Part shown: one piece after another, positions 23,386 to 32,149 of the stretch | Layout: each line of letters starts with the position of its first letter | Numbering within the stretch: position 1 is the stretch's first letter | Origin: CAYXPG01 sp964564845 | GTDB lineage: Bacteria; Planctomycetota; Phycisphaerae; Sedimentisphaerales; Anaerobacaceae | NCBI GenBank assembly: GCA_964564845.1 | Contig: CAZMCN010000003.1 | Coordinates: 1-41,695, forward strand | Reading direction: 5' to 3' | DNA length: 41,695 nt | Notes under the pieces: generated by a model | Databases searched by the model: none | What the model was told of the DNA's origin: nothing | The model's input: the letters and a program-made list of their open reading frames with translations, nothing else | Translations under genes and position numbers: made by a program

Positions 23386-24395
23386 CAAGGATTCTCGTAA
23401 CAGGCGGCGCCGGTTTCATCGGCAGCAACTTCATACGAATGGTGCTCTCGGAGCATAGCGACACTTTCATTGTCAACCTCGACAAGCTCACCTATGCCGG
23501 CAATCTTGAAAACCTGGGCGATTTCCTGGACAATCCGAACCATAAATTCATCAAGGGCGATATTTGTAACACCAGGCTCATTAAAGAGATTCTCGACAAA
23601 TACAAAATCGAGTCAATTATTAATTTTGCCGCTGAAAGTCACGTTGACCGCTCTCTGCTTGCGCCCGAGGACTTTTTGGAAACAAACGTCAAAGGTACTT
23701 TGACTTTGCTAAAGGCGGCGCTGAACAAAAATATAGAACGATTCGTCCAAATCTCAACGGACGAGGTTTATGGCTCTCTCGGTGCGGAAGGCAAATTCAC
23801 CGAAGATACACCCTTCAGTCCCAATTCGCCGTATTCGGCCTCAAAGGCCGCCGCCGACCATCTCGTAAAGGCCTTCGGGGCTACCTGGGGACTCAAGTAC
23901 AATATCACTCGATGCTCGAACAATTACGGGCCGTATCAGTTCCCCGAAAAAATGATTCCGCTAATGATTAATAACGCTCTCAACGATAAGGAATTGCCCG
24001 TTTACGGCGACGGCCTCTATGTGCGAGACTGGCTGTATGTTTACGACCACTGCACAGCCGTCTGGAAAGTGCTTACCGAAGCACCACCCGGAGAGATATA
24101 TAATATCGGCGGCTGCAATGAAAAAACAAATCTCGAGGTCATCGAGATAATACTGCAGCGTCTCGATAAACCAAAATCACTCATAAAGCATGTAACCGAC
24201 CGGCCCGGCCACGATAGAAGATATGCCATTGATGCCGGAAAGATAATTACGCAGCTAAATTGGAAGCCGTCAGTGGCCTTTGAAGAAGGCATTGAAAAAA
24301 GCATTGACTGGTATTTGCAGAACCGCAAATGGCTCGGCAACGTCGTTTCCGGCCAGTATCAAAAATACTATGACTCATTCTATTCGAATAGATAA
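23382..24395 (+). CDS. rmlB: dTDP-glucose 4,6-dehydratase
   Basis: This 337-residue NAD-dependent extended SDR converts dTDP-glucose to dTDP-4-keto-6-deoxyglucose. It has the N-terminal ILVTGGAGFIGSNF, NFAAESHVDRS, the catalytic STDEVYG (Thr126, Asp127, Glu128) and the YSASKAA pair Tyr151/Lys155. RCSNNYGPYQFPEKMIPLMI and RPGHDRRYAID follow. The start at 23382 has GGAG 6 bases upstream and overlaps the rmlD stop. It is last in the rmlACDB operon, and a strong hairpin begins right after its stop. Confidence 0.96.
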   Translation: MTRILVTGGAGFIGSNFIRMVLSEHSDTFIVNLDKLTYAGNLENLGDFLDNPNHKFIKGDICNTRLIKEILDKYKIESIINFAAESHVDRSLLAPEDFLETNVKGTLTLLKAALNKNIERFVQISTDEVYGSLGAEGKFTEDTPFSPNSPYSASKAAADHLVKAFGATWGLKYNITRCSNNYGPYQFPEKMIPLMINNALNDKELPVYGDGLYVRDWLYVYDHCTAVWKVLTEAPPGEIYNIGGCNEKTNLEVIEIILQRLDKPKSLIKHVTDRPGHDRRYAIDAGKIITQLNWKPSVAFEEGIEKSIDWYLQNRKWLGNVVSGQYQKYYDSFYSNR

Positions 24396-24420
24396 CCCCG
24401 CCCCTGCGGCAGGGGCGGGG
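24396..24420. terminator. GC-rich hairpin between convergent rmlB and sppA
   Basis: CCCCGCCCCTG (24396-24406) pairs perfectly with CAGGGGCGGGG (24410-24420) around a 3-base loop. It starts at the rmlB stop and ends 5 bases before the sppA stop. It has no long T-tract, so its efficiency as a terminator is uncertain, but the position between converging genes fits a shared one. Confidence 0.65.
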
Positions 24421-24425
24421 GGTTA

Positions 24426-25466
24426 TTAGTATCTGTCCCACAGGTACAATAATCGCGGCCTGCCCAGTTCATACAACACATCTCTGTCGATTGCCAGAGT
24501 GTTTTGCCTTCTGGAAGTTATAAAATCCGAGAAGGAAAACGGCCTGCAATACTCCACCACCCGGGCCTTTTCAATTTCCGCCATTGCCAAAATCTCTTCT
24601 ATCACATCATCGATGTAGCCGATTCCATCTATCATTTTTTCCTCGAGGGCTTCGGCGGTGCTGTAGATACTGCCGTCCGCCAGAGCCTTAACCTCATCCA
24701 ACGAAAGCTCTCCTCTCCCGTCGGCCACAACCTGCACAAATCTCTCATACGCAGGCCTGATTAATTTGTCCTGCAGATATTGTCGCTGCTCTTCTGTGGG
24801 CATCTGGAAGGAACTCGGCCAATCCTTTTTCAGCCCCGACTTTTCGATTATCGGCTGAATGCCCAGCTTCTCTTCCAGCAGCTCCTGAAGAACAAGATAC
24901 CCCATTATTACACCTACCGAGCCGGTAATCACCGTTGGTTCAGCTATGATTTTGTCGCACCCAACCGACGTATAATACCCGCCGGAAGCGGCAATGCCCT
25001 GCATAAACGCGACGACCGGCTTTTCTGTTTCGCTGCGATACCTGAGAAGTTCGTTATAGATTTGGTCGCTGGAAGAAACCAGCCCGCCCGGCGAATTCAC
25101 ACGAATAATCAATCCCTTCACCCATTTGTCTTTCCTGGCGGTCTTTAGTTGACTGAAAACATCTCGGGCCTGTTTGTCATCTATTATCCCCTGCACATTG
25201 ATGACAGCGATTTTATTTGTCCGGGGCCCTTCCTTTATAACTTCTTCGGTAAAAACACCTCGTCGTCCCGTTGCAAAAACCGCAACCACTGTTATCAGCA
25301 TTACAAACAGCAGTATGTTGGCCAGCACAGACATTGCCAAAACAATGCCCCAGAAAACCCTCCATCCTGTTCGTTTCTTTCGCGGCTTTGCCGCCGGCTG
25401 GTTTTGCGCCGGGCCAGGAACCGGTTCCGGCGACCGCGATAAATTATTGTTCTCTTCAAAATCCAT
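24426..25466 (-). CDS. sppA: Signal peptide peptidase SppA (S49 family)
   Basis: This 346-residue membrane-anchored serine/lysine protease clears cleaved signal peptides. It has a proline-rich cytosolic N-terminus, one membrane helix (about 37-62) and a single S49 domain: INVQGIID, VNSPGG, the nucleophile Ser161 in GIAASGGYYTS, GSVGVIMGY and Lys209 in EKSGLKKD as general base. The short single-domain form is like Bacillus SppA. The ATG at 25466 has AAAGGG about 7 bases upstream. An alternative ATG at 25499 lies inside the dispersed 41-base repeat and is not preferred. It follows alr on the same strand. Confidence 0.92.
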   Translation of the reverse strand: MDFEENNNLSRSPEPVPGPAQNQPAAKPRKKRTGWRVFWGIVLAMSVLANILLFVMLITVVAVFATGRRGVFTEEVIKEGPRTNKIAVINVQGIIDDKQARDVFSQLKTARKDKWVKGLIIRVNSPGGLVSSSDQIYNELLRYRSETEKPVVAFMQGIAASGGYYTSVGCDKIIAEPTVITGSVGVIMGYLVLQELLEEKLGIQPIIEKSGLKKDWPSSFQMPTEEQRQYLQDKLIRPAYERFVQVVADGRGELSLDEVKALADGSIYSTAEALEEKMIDGIGYIDDVIEEILAMAEIEKARVVEYCRPFSFSDFITSRRQNTLAIDRDVLYELGRPRLLYLWDRY

Positions 25467-25493
25467 AATCAACCCTTTCAAATTTAGTTCATT

Positions 25494-25551
25494 GTTCATT
25501 GTCGATGAAGTACGAACTACAAACTATCAACTCATTTTATGAACTATGAAC
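25494..25551. repeat. Dispersed heptamer/hairpin element, copy 1
   Basis: Positions 25494-25534 are the reverse complement of 34886-34926 with one mismatch in 41 bases. The element contains an imperfect hairpin (GTTCAT...ATGAA) followed by 7-base units TACGAAC, TACAAAC and TATCAAC. Two further units near 25539-25551 (ATGAAC, TATGAAC) follow. It separates sppA from alr. Confidence 0.8.
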
Positions 25552-25579
25552 AAACTTACGATGCTGGTGTTCAGCCCGT

Positions 25580-26758
25580 TCAGGCCCCGACTGGGGCTGG
25601 GCCCGCAGCCACACGAACAATTCGCGCTCCCAACTGAGTTAGTAACTCGTATGGTGTGGTTTGAATCTCGGCTGCAATGGACTCAACGCTGTTCGGTGCA
25701 CTGCGAACATTGTCTATAATTATAACCTCATCTGACGCTGATAACTTACATCCCTTATCTAAAGGAACACTTAGGTCTATTGTCGTTAAGTCCATACTTA
25801 TCCTGCCTACCACCGGCACTATATGGCCGGCAACAGTCATCTTGCCGATATTTGCAAGTCGCCGGTCGTAGCCGTCACCATAACCAATCGGAACCAGCCC
25901 GACAACCATATCCTTCGATGCCCTGTAAGTGCAGCCGTAGCCGATATAAGTGCCCGCAGGTATCTTCCTCACAAGCGTCAAATAGCTGACAACTTTCATA
26001 GCCGGCTTAAGGTCGGGCCTGTTATGTACCTCCGGGCTGGGAAAACATCCGCATATCGAAATCCCCGGCCTTATCATATTAAAATGACTCTCATGCAAAT
26101 CAAGCACCGCAGCGCTGTTGGCACAATGAATTATTGGAATCTCTATGCCATTTGTCTGTAATTGTTTAATAAACTTCGTCAGTCTTTGTAACTGATAATT
26201 AGTGAAACTCTTGTCCTTCTCATCTGCTGCAGCAAAATGAGTATAAAGTCCCTCAATAATAATGTTCTTGTTTCCTCTGATTTGTCTTATCAATTCGCAC
26301 AGTGGCTCTTCGCTAATTCCCATTCGGGTCATACCGGTATCGAGCTTTACGTGGACTACCGCAGGCTTCTTGAGTGACTCAGCAGCCGCAGATAATACAT
26401 CGACATCCTTTTTGTTTGTAACTGTTATCCGCAGGCCACTTTCCACTATCCATCGGGCGAGTTCTTCTTTCTCTTTTTCGCTGTATATGCTAAATTCCGC
26501 CCCTAATAACAATATGGGCCCCTCCCAGCCGAGTTCCTGCACCTGCCGGGCCTCGGCTATGGTCGCAACGCAAAGCATTTCAACCTCGGCTGTTTTAAGA
26601 GCAGGCAAAACCACCTCAACTCCATGGCCGTAAGCATTACACTTAACCACCGCGCACAACTTACATCGCGGAGGTATGACTTGTCTAAGAATTTTGCAAT
26701 TATGAACAATAGCAGACAAATCAATCTGCGCCGACAAATAGTAACGTTTATATTCCAT
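25580..26758 (-). CDS. alr: Alanine racemase
   Basis: This PLP enzyme interconverts L- and D-alanine for peptidoglycan. Its 392 residues include PLP-binding Lys39 in AVVKCNAYGHG, HVKLDTGMTRMG, RPGISICG and catalytic Tyr274 in YIGYGCTYRA. GYGDGYDRRLAN and the GRISMDLTTIDLS motif follow. Length and motif spacing are complete. It lies downstream of an alanine/Na+ symporter gene, giving a small alanine-handling cluster. A near-consensus promoter overlaps the end of that symporter gene and gives alr a leader of about 210 bases with two hairpins. Confidence 0.95.
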   Translation of the reverse strand: MEYKRYYLSAQIDLSAIVHNCKILRQVIPPRCKLCAVVKCNAYGHGVEVVLPALKTAEVEMLCVATIAEARQVQELGWEGPILLLGAEFSIYSEKEKEELARWIVESGLRITVTNKKDVDVLSAAAESLKKPAVVHVKLDTGMTRMGISEEPLCELIRQIRGNKNIIIEGLYTHFAAADEKDKSFTNYQLQRLTKFIKQLQTNGIEIPIIHCANSAAVLDLHESHFNMIRPGISICGCFPSPEVHNRPDLKPAMKVVSYLTLVRKIPAGTYIGYGCTYRASKDMVVGLVPIGYGDGYDRRLANIGKMTVAGHIVPVVGRISMDLTTIDLSVPLDKGCKLSASDEVIIIDNVRSAPNSVESIAAEIQTTPYELLTQLGARIVRVAAGPAPVGA

Positions 26759-26777
26759 AGTTTTAACTCTTAACTAA

Positions 26778-26815
26778 CTCAAACTGACCGTTTTTTCGAA
26801 ACGGGTCAGTTTGAG
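26778..26815. repeat. 38-base palindrome in the alr leader
   Basis: CTCAAACTGACC (26778-26789) pairs with GGTCAGTTTGAG (26804-26815). The stem continues inward as GTTT/AAAC with one bulged G. The same 10 bases GGTCAGTTTG recur at 26941-26950. It is the same size as the palindromic elements elsewhere in the window but has a different arm sequence. It lies 20 bases before the alr ATG. Confidence 0.65.
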
Positions 26816-26870
26816 CGTCGTTCCGCCGTTAGGCGCGCACTGCGGAGTATTTCGTATCTGGTTCGTTGAA

Positions 26871-26885
26871 GCCGACTACGTCGGC
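26871..26885. repeat. Small hairpin in the alr leader
   Basis: GCCGAC (26871-26876) and GTCGGC (26880-26885) pair perfectly around a TAC loop. It lies about 115 bases upstream of alr within the predicted leader. Confidence 0.5.
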
Positions 26886-26974
26886 AACTATTTTAACTTT
26901 TTCTTTTACAATGACTTATATAAAGTCTTTCCAGTCAACCGGTCAGTTTGTGTAACTAAGGTAATTGCACCCGC

Positions 26975-27003
26975 ATTATAGGGTCAACAAACTATGTCGT
27001 CAA
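26975..27003 (-). promoter_or_regulatory. Near-consensus promoter for alr-sppA
   Basis: On the minus strand TTGACG (27003-26998), exactly 17 bases and a perfect TATAAT (26980-26975) are present. The -35 overlaps the last codons of the symporter gene. Initiation near 26968 gives a leader of about 210 bases that contains both hairpins above. Confidence 0.75.
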
Positions 27004-28431
27004 CTTGTTAAACTCGCCGGCTCTTAATCGCTGCAGGTAATCACGTTTTTTGGCTGCGACCAGCCCGACCAAAACCACCAGGCCAATCAGGTTCGGTATC
27101 GCCATCAAAGCGTTAAATATATCAGCCAGGTTCCAGATAATCCTAAGCCGGCCTATTGCACCGACAACTATCAGCACAAGATATACATATCGATACCATT
27201 TAATCGCCCCCGCCCCGAAAAGATACTCGGCGCAGCGGTCACCATAATACGACCAGCTGATTGTTGTCGAATACGCAAAAAAGATTAAACCAAAACCAAC
27301 AATATATTGCCCATAGCCGAACAGCCCGATATCGAATGCTTTTGCCGTCAGAGAGCTGCTGGTCAAGCCGCTCGAGCGTGCGCCCGTAACCAGTATGACC
27401 AGCGCAGTAATCGAACAAATGAGTATCGTATCTACAAAAGGCCCGAGCATTGCGACGAACCCCTCGCGGGCCATCTCTTTGGTCTTCGCAGCCGCATGTG
27501 CCATCGGTGCCGACCCCAGCCCCGATTCATTACTAAAGACACCACGGGCAACACCAAAGCGTATGGCCGTCCCCACTACCCCCCCAAGTCCGGCATAAGG
27601 AGTAAAGGCATATTTGTAAATCATCGCCAGGCACTGAGGTATTTTATGAACATTAAGGATAAGAACCACCGCCCCGCCCAGCACATATATAATGCACATC
27701 AGAGGAACCAGCCTGGCCGTCACGCCGGCAATTCGCCGAATGCCGCCCAAGATTACCAGCCCCACCAGTATAGCTAATACCAGACCAATCGTTAAGTTAA
27801 AGGAACTTACGCCAAAACCCGCTACTGTTATCTCTGATTGCTGCCAGCCTTCCGGCAGCACATATTTCAAACCATCAACCACAGAGTTGGCCTGCACCAT
27901 ATTGCCGATACCGAACGAGGCGATTATGGTAAATAATGCAAAGGCCGTCGCCAATAACATCCCCAACCGGCGTGTTGCCCCCTCACCTGCCAAACGAACC
28001 AGCAGCATTGGCTGAAACCCCTTTGAAAGAAAATACATCGGCCCGCCGCTGGCTGAACCATCCTCGTGGATATCGCGAAAATGCAGTGCCAGCGAACAGG
28101 AGGTGAACTTCGTTGCCATTCCCACCAATGCCGTAATCCACATCCAGAAAACCGCTCCCGGCCCTCCCATCGCAATGGCAGTTGCCACTCCGGCAATATT
28201 GCCTGTCCCTATAGTTGCCGAAAGTGCTGTAGTCAAAGCCCGAAAGTGTGAAATGTCACCGGCATCTTCGATATTATCATATTTGCCGCTGACACATCCA
28301 ACAGCGTGAGCAAAGTGCCGAAACTGCACAAAACCCAATCGGATAGTTAGATACAGACCTGTACCCACCAGCAGGAATATCATAACAGGCCCCCAGACTA
28401 CCTCGCCAAGTTTGATAAGCACCTCTTCCAT
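26992..28431 (-). CDS. Alanine (or glycine):Na+ symporter, AgcS family
   Basis: This is a 479-residue inner-membrane transporter with about ten to eleven helices. It has the family signatures GTGLYLTIRLGFVQFRHF, ALSATIGTGNIAGVATAIAMGGPGAVFWMW, and FSNESGLGSAPMAHAAA. It couples uptake of L- or D-alanine or glycine to sodium. Being directly upstream of alanine racemase suggests alanine supply for the cell wall. AAGAGAAG lies about 7 bases before the ATG. A palindromic element sits 57 bases upstream of the start in the divergent intergenic region. Confidence 0.93.
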   Translation of the reverse strand: MEEVLIKLGEVVWGPVMIFLLVGTGLYLTIRLGFVQFRHFAHAVGCVSGKYDNIEDAGDISHFRALTTALSATIGTGNIAGVATAIAMGGPGAVFWMWITALVGMATKFTSCSLALHFRDIHEDGSASGGPMYFLSKGFQPMLLVRLAGEGATRRLGMLLATAFALFTIIASFGIGNMVQANSVVDGLKYVLPEGWQQSEITVAGFGVSSFNLTIGLVLAILVGLVILGGIRRIAGVTARLVPLMCIIYVLGGAVVLILNVHKIPQCLAMIYKYAFTPYAGLGGVVGTAIRFGVARGVFSNESGLGSAPMAHAAAKTKEMAREGFVAMLGPFVDTILICSITALVILVTGARSSGLTSSSLTAKAFDIGLFGYGQYIVGFGLIFFAYSTTISWSYYGDRCAEYLFGAGAIKWYRYVYLVLIVVGAIGRLRIIWNLADIFNALMAIPNLIGLVVLVGLVAAKKRDYLQRLRAGEFNKLTT

Positions 28432-28484
28432 CGTTTTCTTCTCTTTGTCAAAAAATCTTCACTTTTGTCGGTTACTAAAGGGGA

Positions 28485-28513
28485 CCCCCCAAACGCAACA
28501 TTTCGCGTTTGGG
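28485..28513. repeat. Palindromic element copy (CCCAAACGC family)
   Basis: CCCAAACGC (28488-28496) pairs with GCGTTTGGG (28505-28513). The sequence matches the core of the intact element at 33111-33150, but the outer arms are eroded. It lies between the divergent symporter and TPR genes. The rest of 28432-28676 shows only the promoter below. Confidence 0.65.
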
Positions 28514-28641
28514 CAAGCCAAGCAAGTTTTAACCATAGGTGCTGTAGATGTACCCGAATGCCGCAAAAACGTCAAGTTCGTTCTCAAGATTTTTTACAGT
28601 CTTAACCGACCTCCGCACCCCCTAAAGTTACGCATCGAAGC

Positions 28642-28670
28642 TTGACATTGGCCATTTTTGAGTCTAAAAC
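28642..28670 (+). promoter_or_regulatory. Predicted promoter at the start of the second TPR gene
   Basis: TTGACA (28642-28647), 17 bases and TAAAAC (28665-28670) are present. The expected start site coincides with the ATG at 28677, and no Shine-Dalgarno sequence precedes it, suggesting a leaderless mRNA. Confidence 0.55.
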
Positions 28671-28676
28671 AATCCT

Positions 28677-30860
28677 ATGAGTGACTCTGTTCCACATCCA
28701 AAGAAAGCTGAACTTTCGGCCGCTACGGCTGCAGCTGCTCAGCAGCACTTCTCGGCCAATCCGCATTACCGCAGGAGGATATGGCTTTCAGCGGTGCTCA
28801 TCATTGCCGTTGGCGTTACCGCCTATTTCAACAGCTTCCAGGGCGGATATCTTCGCCCCGATGATGTGCTCTCAATAACTGATAACCCCCACATCCAGAA
28901 ACTCTGGCCGCTCTCGGAAGCAATATCCCTGCCGCTATGGAGTACCGGTGCCACAGTGGCCGGCCGACCTATCCTCAGTCTGTCTTTCGCTATCAACTAT
29001 GCTTTCTCAGGTCTCGAACCCTGGGGCTATCACCTGGTCAACCTTATCATACATATCTGCGCGGGCCTGCTGCTGTTTGGTATCATTCGCAGAACCCTGC
29101 ATTTAGAACGATTTCACCGGCGTTTCGGACAAAGAGCTTTGCCACTGGCATTGGCCGTTGCGCTAATCTGGCTCGTCCATCCCTTCCAGACCGAAAGCGT
29201 TACCCAAATCGCCCAGAGGGCCGAATCGATGATGGGGATGTTTTTCCTCTTGACGCTCTATTGTGGCATTCGAGGCTTTCAAAGTAACCGAAGAGGCCTT
29301 TGGTACTTGGCTTCGGTTCTGGCCTGTGCGCTGGGAATGGGTACGAAAGAGGTTATGGCAGCCGCCCCGCTGATAGTGGCCTTGTACGATTATGTCTTCG
29401 TCTCAAAATCCTTAAAGACAATGCTGCGCCAACGCCGGGGCCTCTACATATCCCTGGCCGCAACGTGGACGATTGTGCTCGCTCTGGTAATCATCACGCA
29501 CTTAAAACCTGCCCCCTCAAACTTGATTAATAAAAATTGGATGGTGCTGAAAGATGCAGACTGGCTCGGATTTACCCTGGCCCAGCCCGCTGTGGTCCTT
29601 GAGTATCTCCGATTGTCACTTTGGCCCTGGCCCCAGGGCTTCCAGGGATTACTCACCCCTCCACTTTTGTCAGCTACCACCTTCGGCGTAATACTTTCTG
29701 TAGTTATTGTTCTTGCGCTGCTGGCTTTGATATTCTGGGGACTTTTACGTCATTCCTGGCCGGCCTTTACGGGCGCCTGGTTCTTTCTGATTCTGGCGCC
29801 ATCATCGAGTTTCATCCCGACTTTGGATGTCTCAGGCTGTCTTCACCGAATGTATCTGCCGCTCTCTGCTGTGGTGGCAACTGTGATTTTTGGTGGTGAT
29901 TACTTTTTCAGAAAGCTCTTCGGCGCCCGTCCGGGCCAAAGCACTATTAAAACGCTTACTCTGACTGTGGTACTTGCAATCGGGGCAGCACTTACTTTTA
30001 TGACCGCCCAGCAGAACAAAAACTATCGAAGCGAAGTTGCAATGTGGACCGGCGTCTTGCGCCATAATCCGGACAGCACCGACGCCCATACTATTTTAAG
30101 TAAGGTATTTTCCGAGCGAGGGGATACCGTAAGAGCCGACTTCCACTCTCAAGAGCTTCTCCGAATCTATAAGGATAAATATGAACGTGTGATTCAAATC
30201 GACCCCAACCAAAAAAAAGCTCACTACAATCTCGGCATCGTATTCGCAAACCAGGGAAACCTCGAACGGGCCAGGGTCGAATTCGAATATGAAATCCGCA
30301 TCAATCCCAACCACGTCGAGGCCCACTACAACCTTGGCAACATCTTCCTGACAGAGGGTAAGCTGGACAAAGCCGCAGCAGAATACGAGCGGGCTATCAG
30401 CATAAAACCGGAGCAGTTCGCCGATTACATAATTGACCATGTCAATACCCAAATCAATGCCCGCATTAACCTTGGCAAGGTTTTATTAGGGCAGGGCAAA
30501 CTCGACCAAGCCATTGCCAATTACGAAAAAGTCCTTGAGACGGCCCCGGACAATACAATGGCGATGAATAACCTGGCCTGGCTGCTGGCGACATGCCCCG
30601 ATGACAACTTGCGCAACGGCCCGAGGGCCGTCAAACTGGCCGAACGCATCTGCGATGTTACAAACTATCAGACACCGACATTTCTCAATACACTGGCCGC
30701 TGCCTATGCCGAAGCCGGCAGATTTACCGAAGCTGTAGAAATCGCAACAAAAGCCCTGACTTTGACAAAATCACAGAACGGCTCTGCCGCTCAGATAAAG
30801 CAAGGCCAGTTGTATCTTGAGCGGTATAAGGCAGGCAGACCGTTTCGCTATCAACCCTGA
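28677..30860 (+). CDS. Second TMTC-like membrane TPR protein
   Basis: The 727-residue product has the same plan as the 17959-20298 gene but is only distantly similar. A cytosolic N-terminus (1-33) is followed by about ten membrane helices to residue ~450, with YLRPDDVLSITDNPHIQ after helix 1 and HPFQTESVTQIAQRAESMMG in place of the HPLHVESVAW motif. TPRs run from about 480 to 690 (AHYNLGIVFANQGNLERARVEFEYEI and others), then NNLAWLLATCPDDNLRNG and a final TPR. It is proposed to be a GT-C-type membrane glycosyltransferase with a TPR module; substrate unknown. It heads a plus-strand group with the LpxL-type acyltransferase 70-76 bases downstream. Confidence 0.8.
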   Translation: MSDSVPHPKKAELSAATAAAAQQHFSANPHYRRRIWLSAVLIIAVGVTAYFNSFQGGYLRPDDVLSITDNPHIQKLWPLSEAISLPLWSTGATVAGRPILSLSFAINYAFSGLEPWGYHLVNLIIHICAGLLLFGIIRRTLHLERFHRRFGQRALPLALAVALIWLVHPFQTESVTQIAQRAESMMGMFFLLTLYCGIRGFQSNRRGLWYLASVLACALGMGTKEVMAAAPLIVALYDYVFVSKSLKTMLRQRRGLYISLAATWTIVLALVIITHLKPAPSNLINKNWMVLKDADWLGFTLAQPAVVLEYLRLSLWPWPQGFQGLLTPPLLSATTFGVILSVVIVLALLALIFWGLLRHSWPAFTGAWFFLILAPSSSFIPTLDVSGCLHRMYLPLSAVVATVIFGGDYFFRKLFGARPGQSTIKTLTLTVVLAIGAALTFMTAQQNKNYRSEVAMWTGVLRHNPDSTDAHTILSKVFSERGDTVRADFHSQELLRIYKDKYERVIQIDPNQKKAHYNLGIVFANQGNLERARVEFEYEIRINPNHVEAHYNLGNIFLTEGKLDKAAAEYERAISIKPEQFADYIIDHVNTQINARINLGKVLLGQGKLDQAIANYEKVLETAPDNTMAMNNLAWLLATCPDDNLRNGPRAVKLAERICDVTNYQTPTFLNTLAAAYAEAGRFTEAVEIATKALTLTKSQNGSAAQIKQGQLYLERYKAGRPFRYQP

Positions 30861-30936
30861 CCGCAGGCCGGACAGAACCAGAGTATTGTGGAGATTTACC
30901 GTAGCCTTTCATCGCCAAATTAAGTAAAGTGTGCTT

Positions 30937-31932
30937 ATGGCAAAGCAAAAAAAAGCTAAAAAGAAAAAAACCAATCCCGTCAAAGATTGGCTTATCTATC
31001 TTGCGCTGCGCATTCTTATGATGTTTCTTCTTTTGTTCAATGTCGAAACCGTTCTCAAGTTTGCTTGTTTTCTCGGGCGCTTGTTGTGGAAACACTACCA
31101 CCGTGGACGAAAGCGGGCCTTGGACAATCTACGTGCAAGTTTCCCTCACAAAAGCGAGCAGTGGATTTGGCAGACCGGCAGGCGAAGCTTCGAGCACATC
31201 GTTATGCTTACGGTCGATATTATGTTCACGCCACGGCTCGCAAAAAGACTTAACTGGAGGGATTACTCACGTTACAAAAACATCGAAAGGGCCAAATGGC
31301 TGATGCAGGAGGGAAAAAGCATAATGCTTCTCACCGGCCATTACGGAAACTTCGAAATTATGGGATATGTACTCGGCCTGTTCGGTTTTAATACCTACAG
31401 CATCGCACGCCCGCTCGATAACAAATTTATCAACAATTACCTCTACGAAATCCGCCAGCGGGTCGGACAGAAAATAATAGATAAAAAAGGCGCCGCTGAA
31501 ATGATGTCTAAGTTGCTTGCGAGCGGCTCTACCCTCTGTTTCATTGTTGACCAGGATGCAGGCAAAAAAGGTATTTTTGTCGATTTCTTCGGCCGAAAGG
31601 CAAGCACATACAAGAGCATCGCCTTACTCGCCATTACAAATAATATACCCATAGGCGTAGCTTACAGCAGGAGACTTGATAACCGGTTTTTCTTTGAAAT
31701 CGCAGTCAACCGACTGATTTTCCCGCAGGAATGGGCACAAAAAGACGACCCCATCGAATGGGTAACCGAAGAATACACCAAAGCAATCGAAGATTTCATC
31801 CGCGAAGACCCAACACAGTACTGGTGGCTGCACCGAAGATGGAAGCATCAACCAAAAGAAAAAAGAGGAAAAAGCCGCAGCGAACCTTCAGAAACACCGG
31901 CCGTCGATAATTTCAATACAGACAGTAATTAA
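30937..31932 (+). CDS. Lipid A biosynthesis acyltransferase (LpxL/HtrB family)
   Basis: This 331-residue inner-membrane enzyme transfers a secondary acyl chain onto lipid A. It has a lysine-rich N-terminus (MAKQKKAKKKK), a membrane helix (about 18-36), the catalytic H(X4)E motif His135-Glu140 (GHYGNFE) and VDQDAGKKGIFVDFFGR. WWLHRRWKHQPKEKRG, a family signature, lies near the end. The ATG at 30937 is chosen over a GTG two codons earlier. The disrupted radical SAM gene starts 3 bases after the stop, so the two were an operon. Confidence 0.88.
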   Translation: MAKQKKAKKKKTNPVKDWLIYLALRILMMFLLLFNVETVLKFACFLGRLLWKHYHRGRKRALDNLRASFPHKSEQWIWQTGRRSFEHIVMLTVDIMFTPRLAKRLNWRDYSRYKNIERAKWLMQEGKSIMLLTGHYGNFEIMGYVLGLFGFNTYSIARPLDNKFINNYLYEIRQRVGQKIIDKKGAAEMMSKLLASGSTLCFIVDQDAGKKGIFVDFFGRKASTYKSIALLAITNNIPIGVAYSRRLDNRFFFEIAVNRLIFPQEWAQKDDPIEWVTEEYTKAIEDFIREDPTQYWWLHRRWKHQPKEKRGKSRSEPSETPAVDNFNTDSN

Positions 31933-32051
31933 GAAATGGCTCCTAAAATCCTTCTTGTAAATCCGCCTGTCCATGATTTTGCCGCCTATGATTTCTGGCT
32001 GAAGCCTTATGGCCTATTAAGTGTCGCCGGAATTGTCGGCGGCAAAGCTGA

Positions 32052-32149
32052 TAGTTCGTAGTTCGTAGTTCATAGTTCATAGTTCGTAGTTCATAGTTCG
32101 TAGTTCATAGTTCGTAGTTCGTAGTTCATAGTTCGTAGTTCATAGTTCA
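32052..32149. repeat. Array of 14 perfect TAGTTCR heptamers
   Basis: Fourteen consecutive 7-base units TAGTTCG or TAGTTCA (seven of each) fill exactly 98 bases with no other change. TAG recurs every 7 bases, so all three forward frames are closed. The array sits within the 5' part of the radical SAM gene. Confidence 0.95.

Noticed and set aside
32052..32149. CRISPR-like array
   Set aside because: The 7-base units are contiguous with no spacers, and no cas genes are present.
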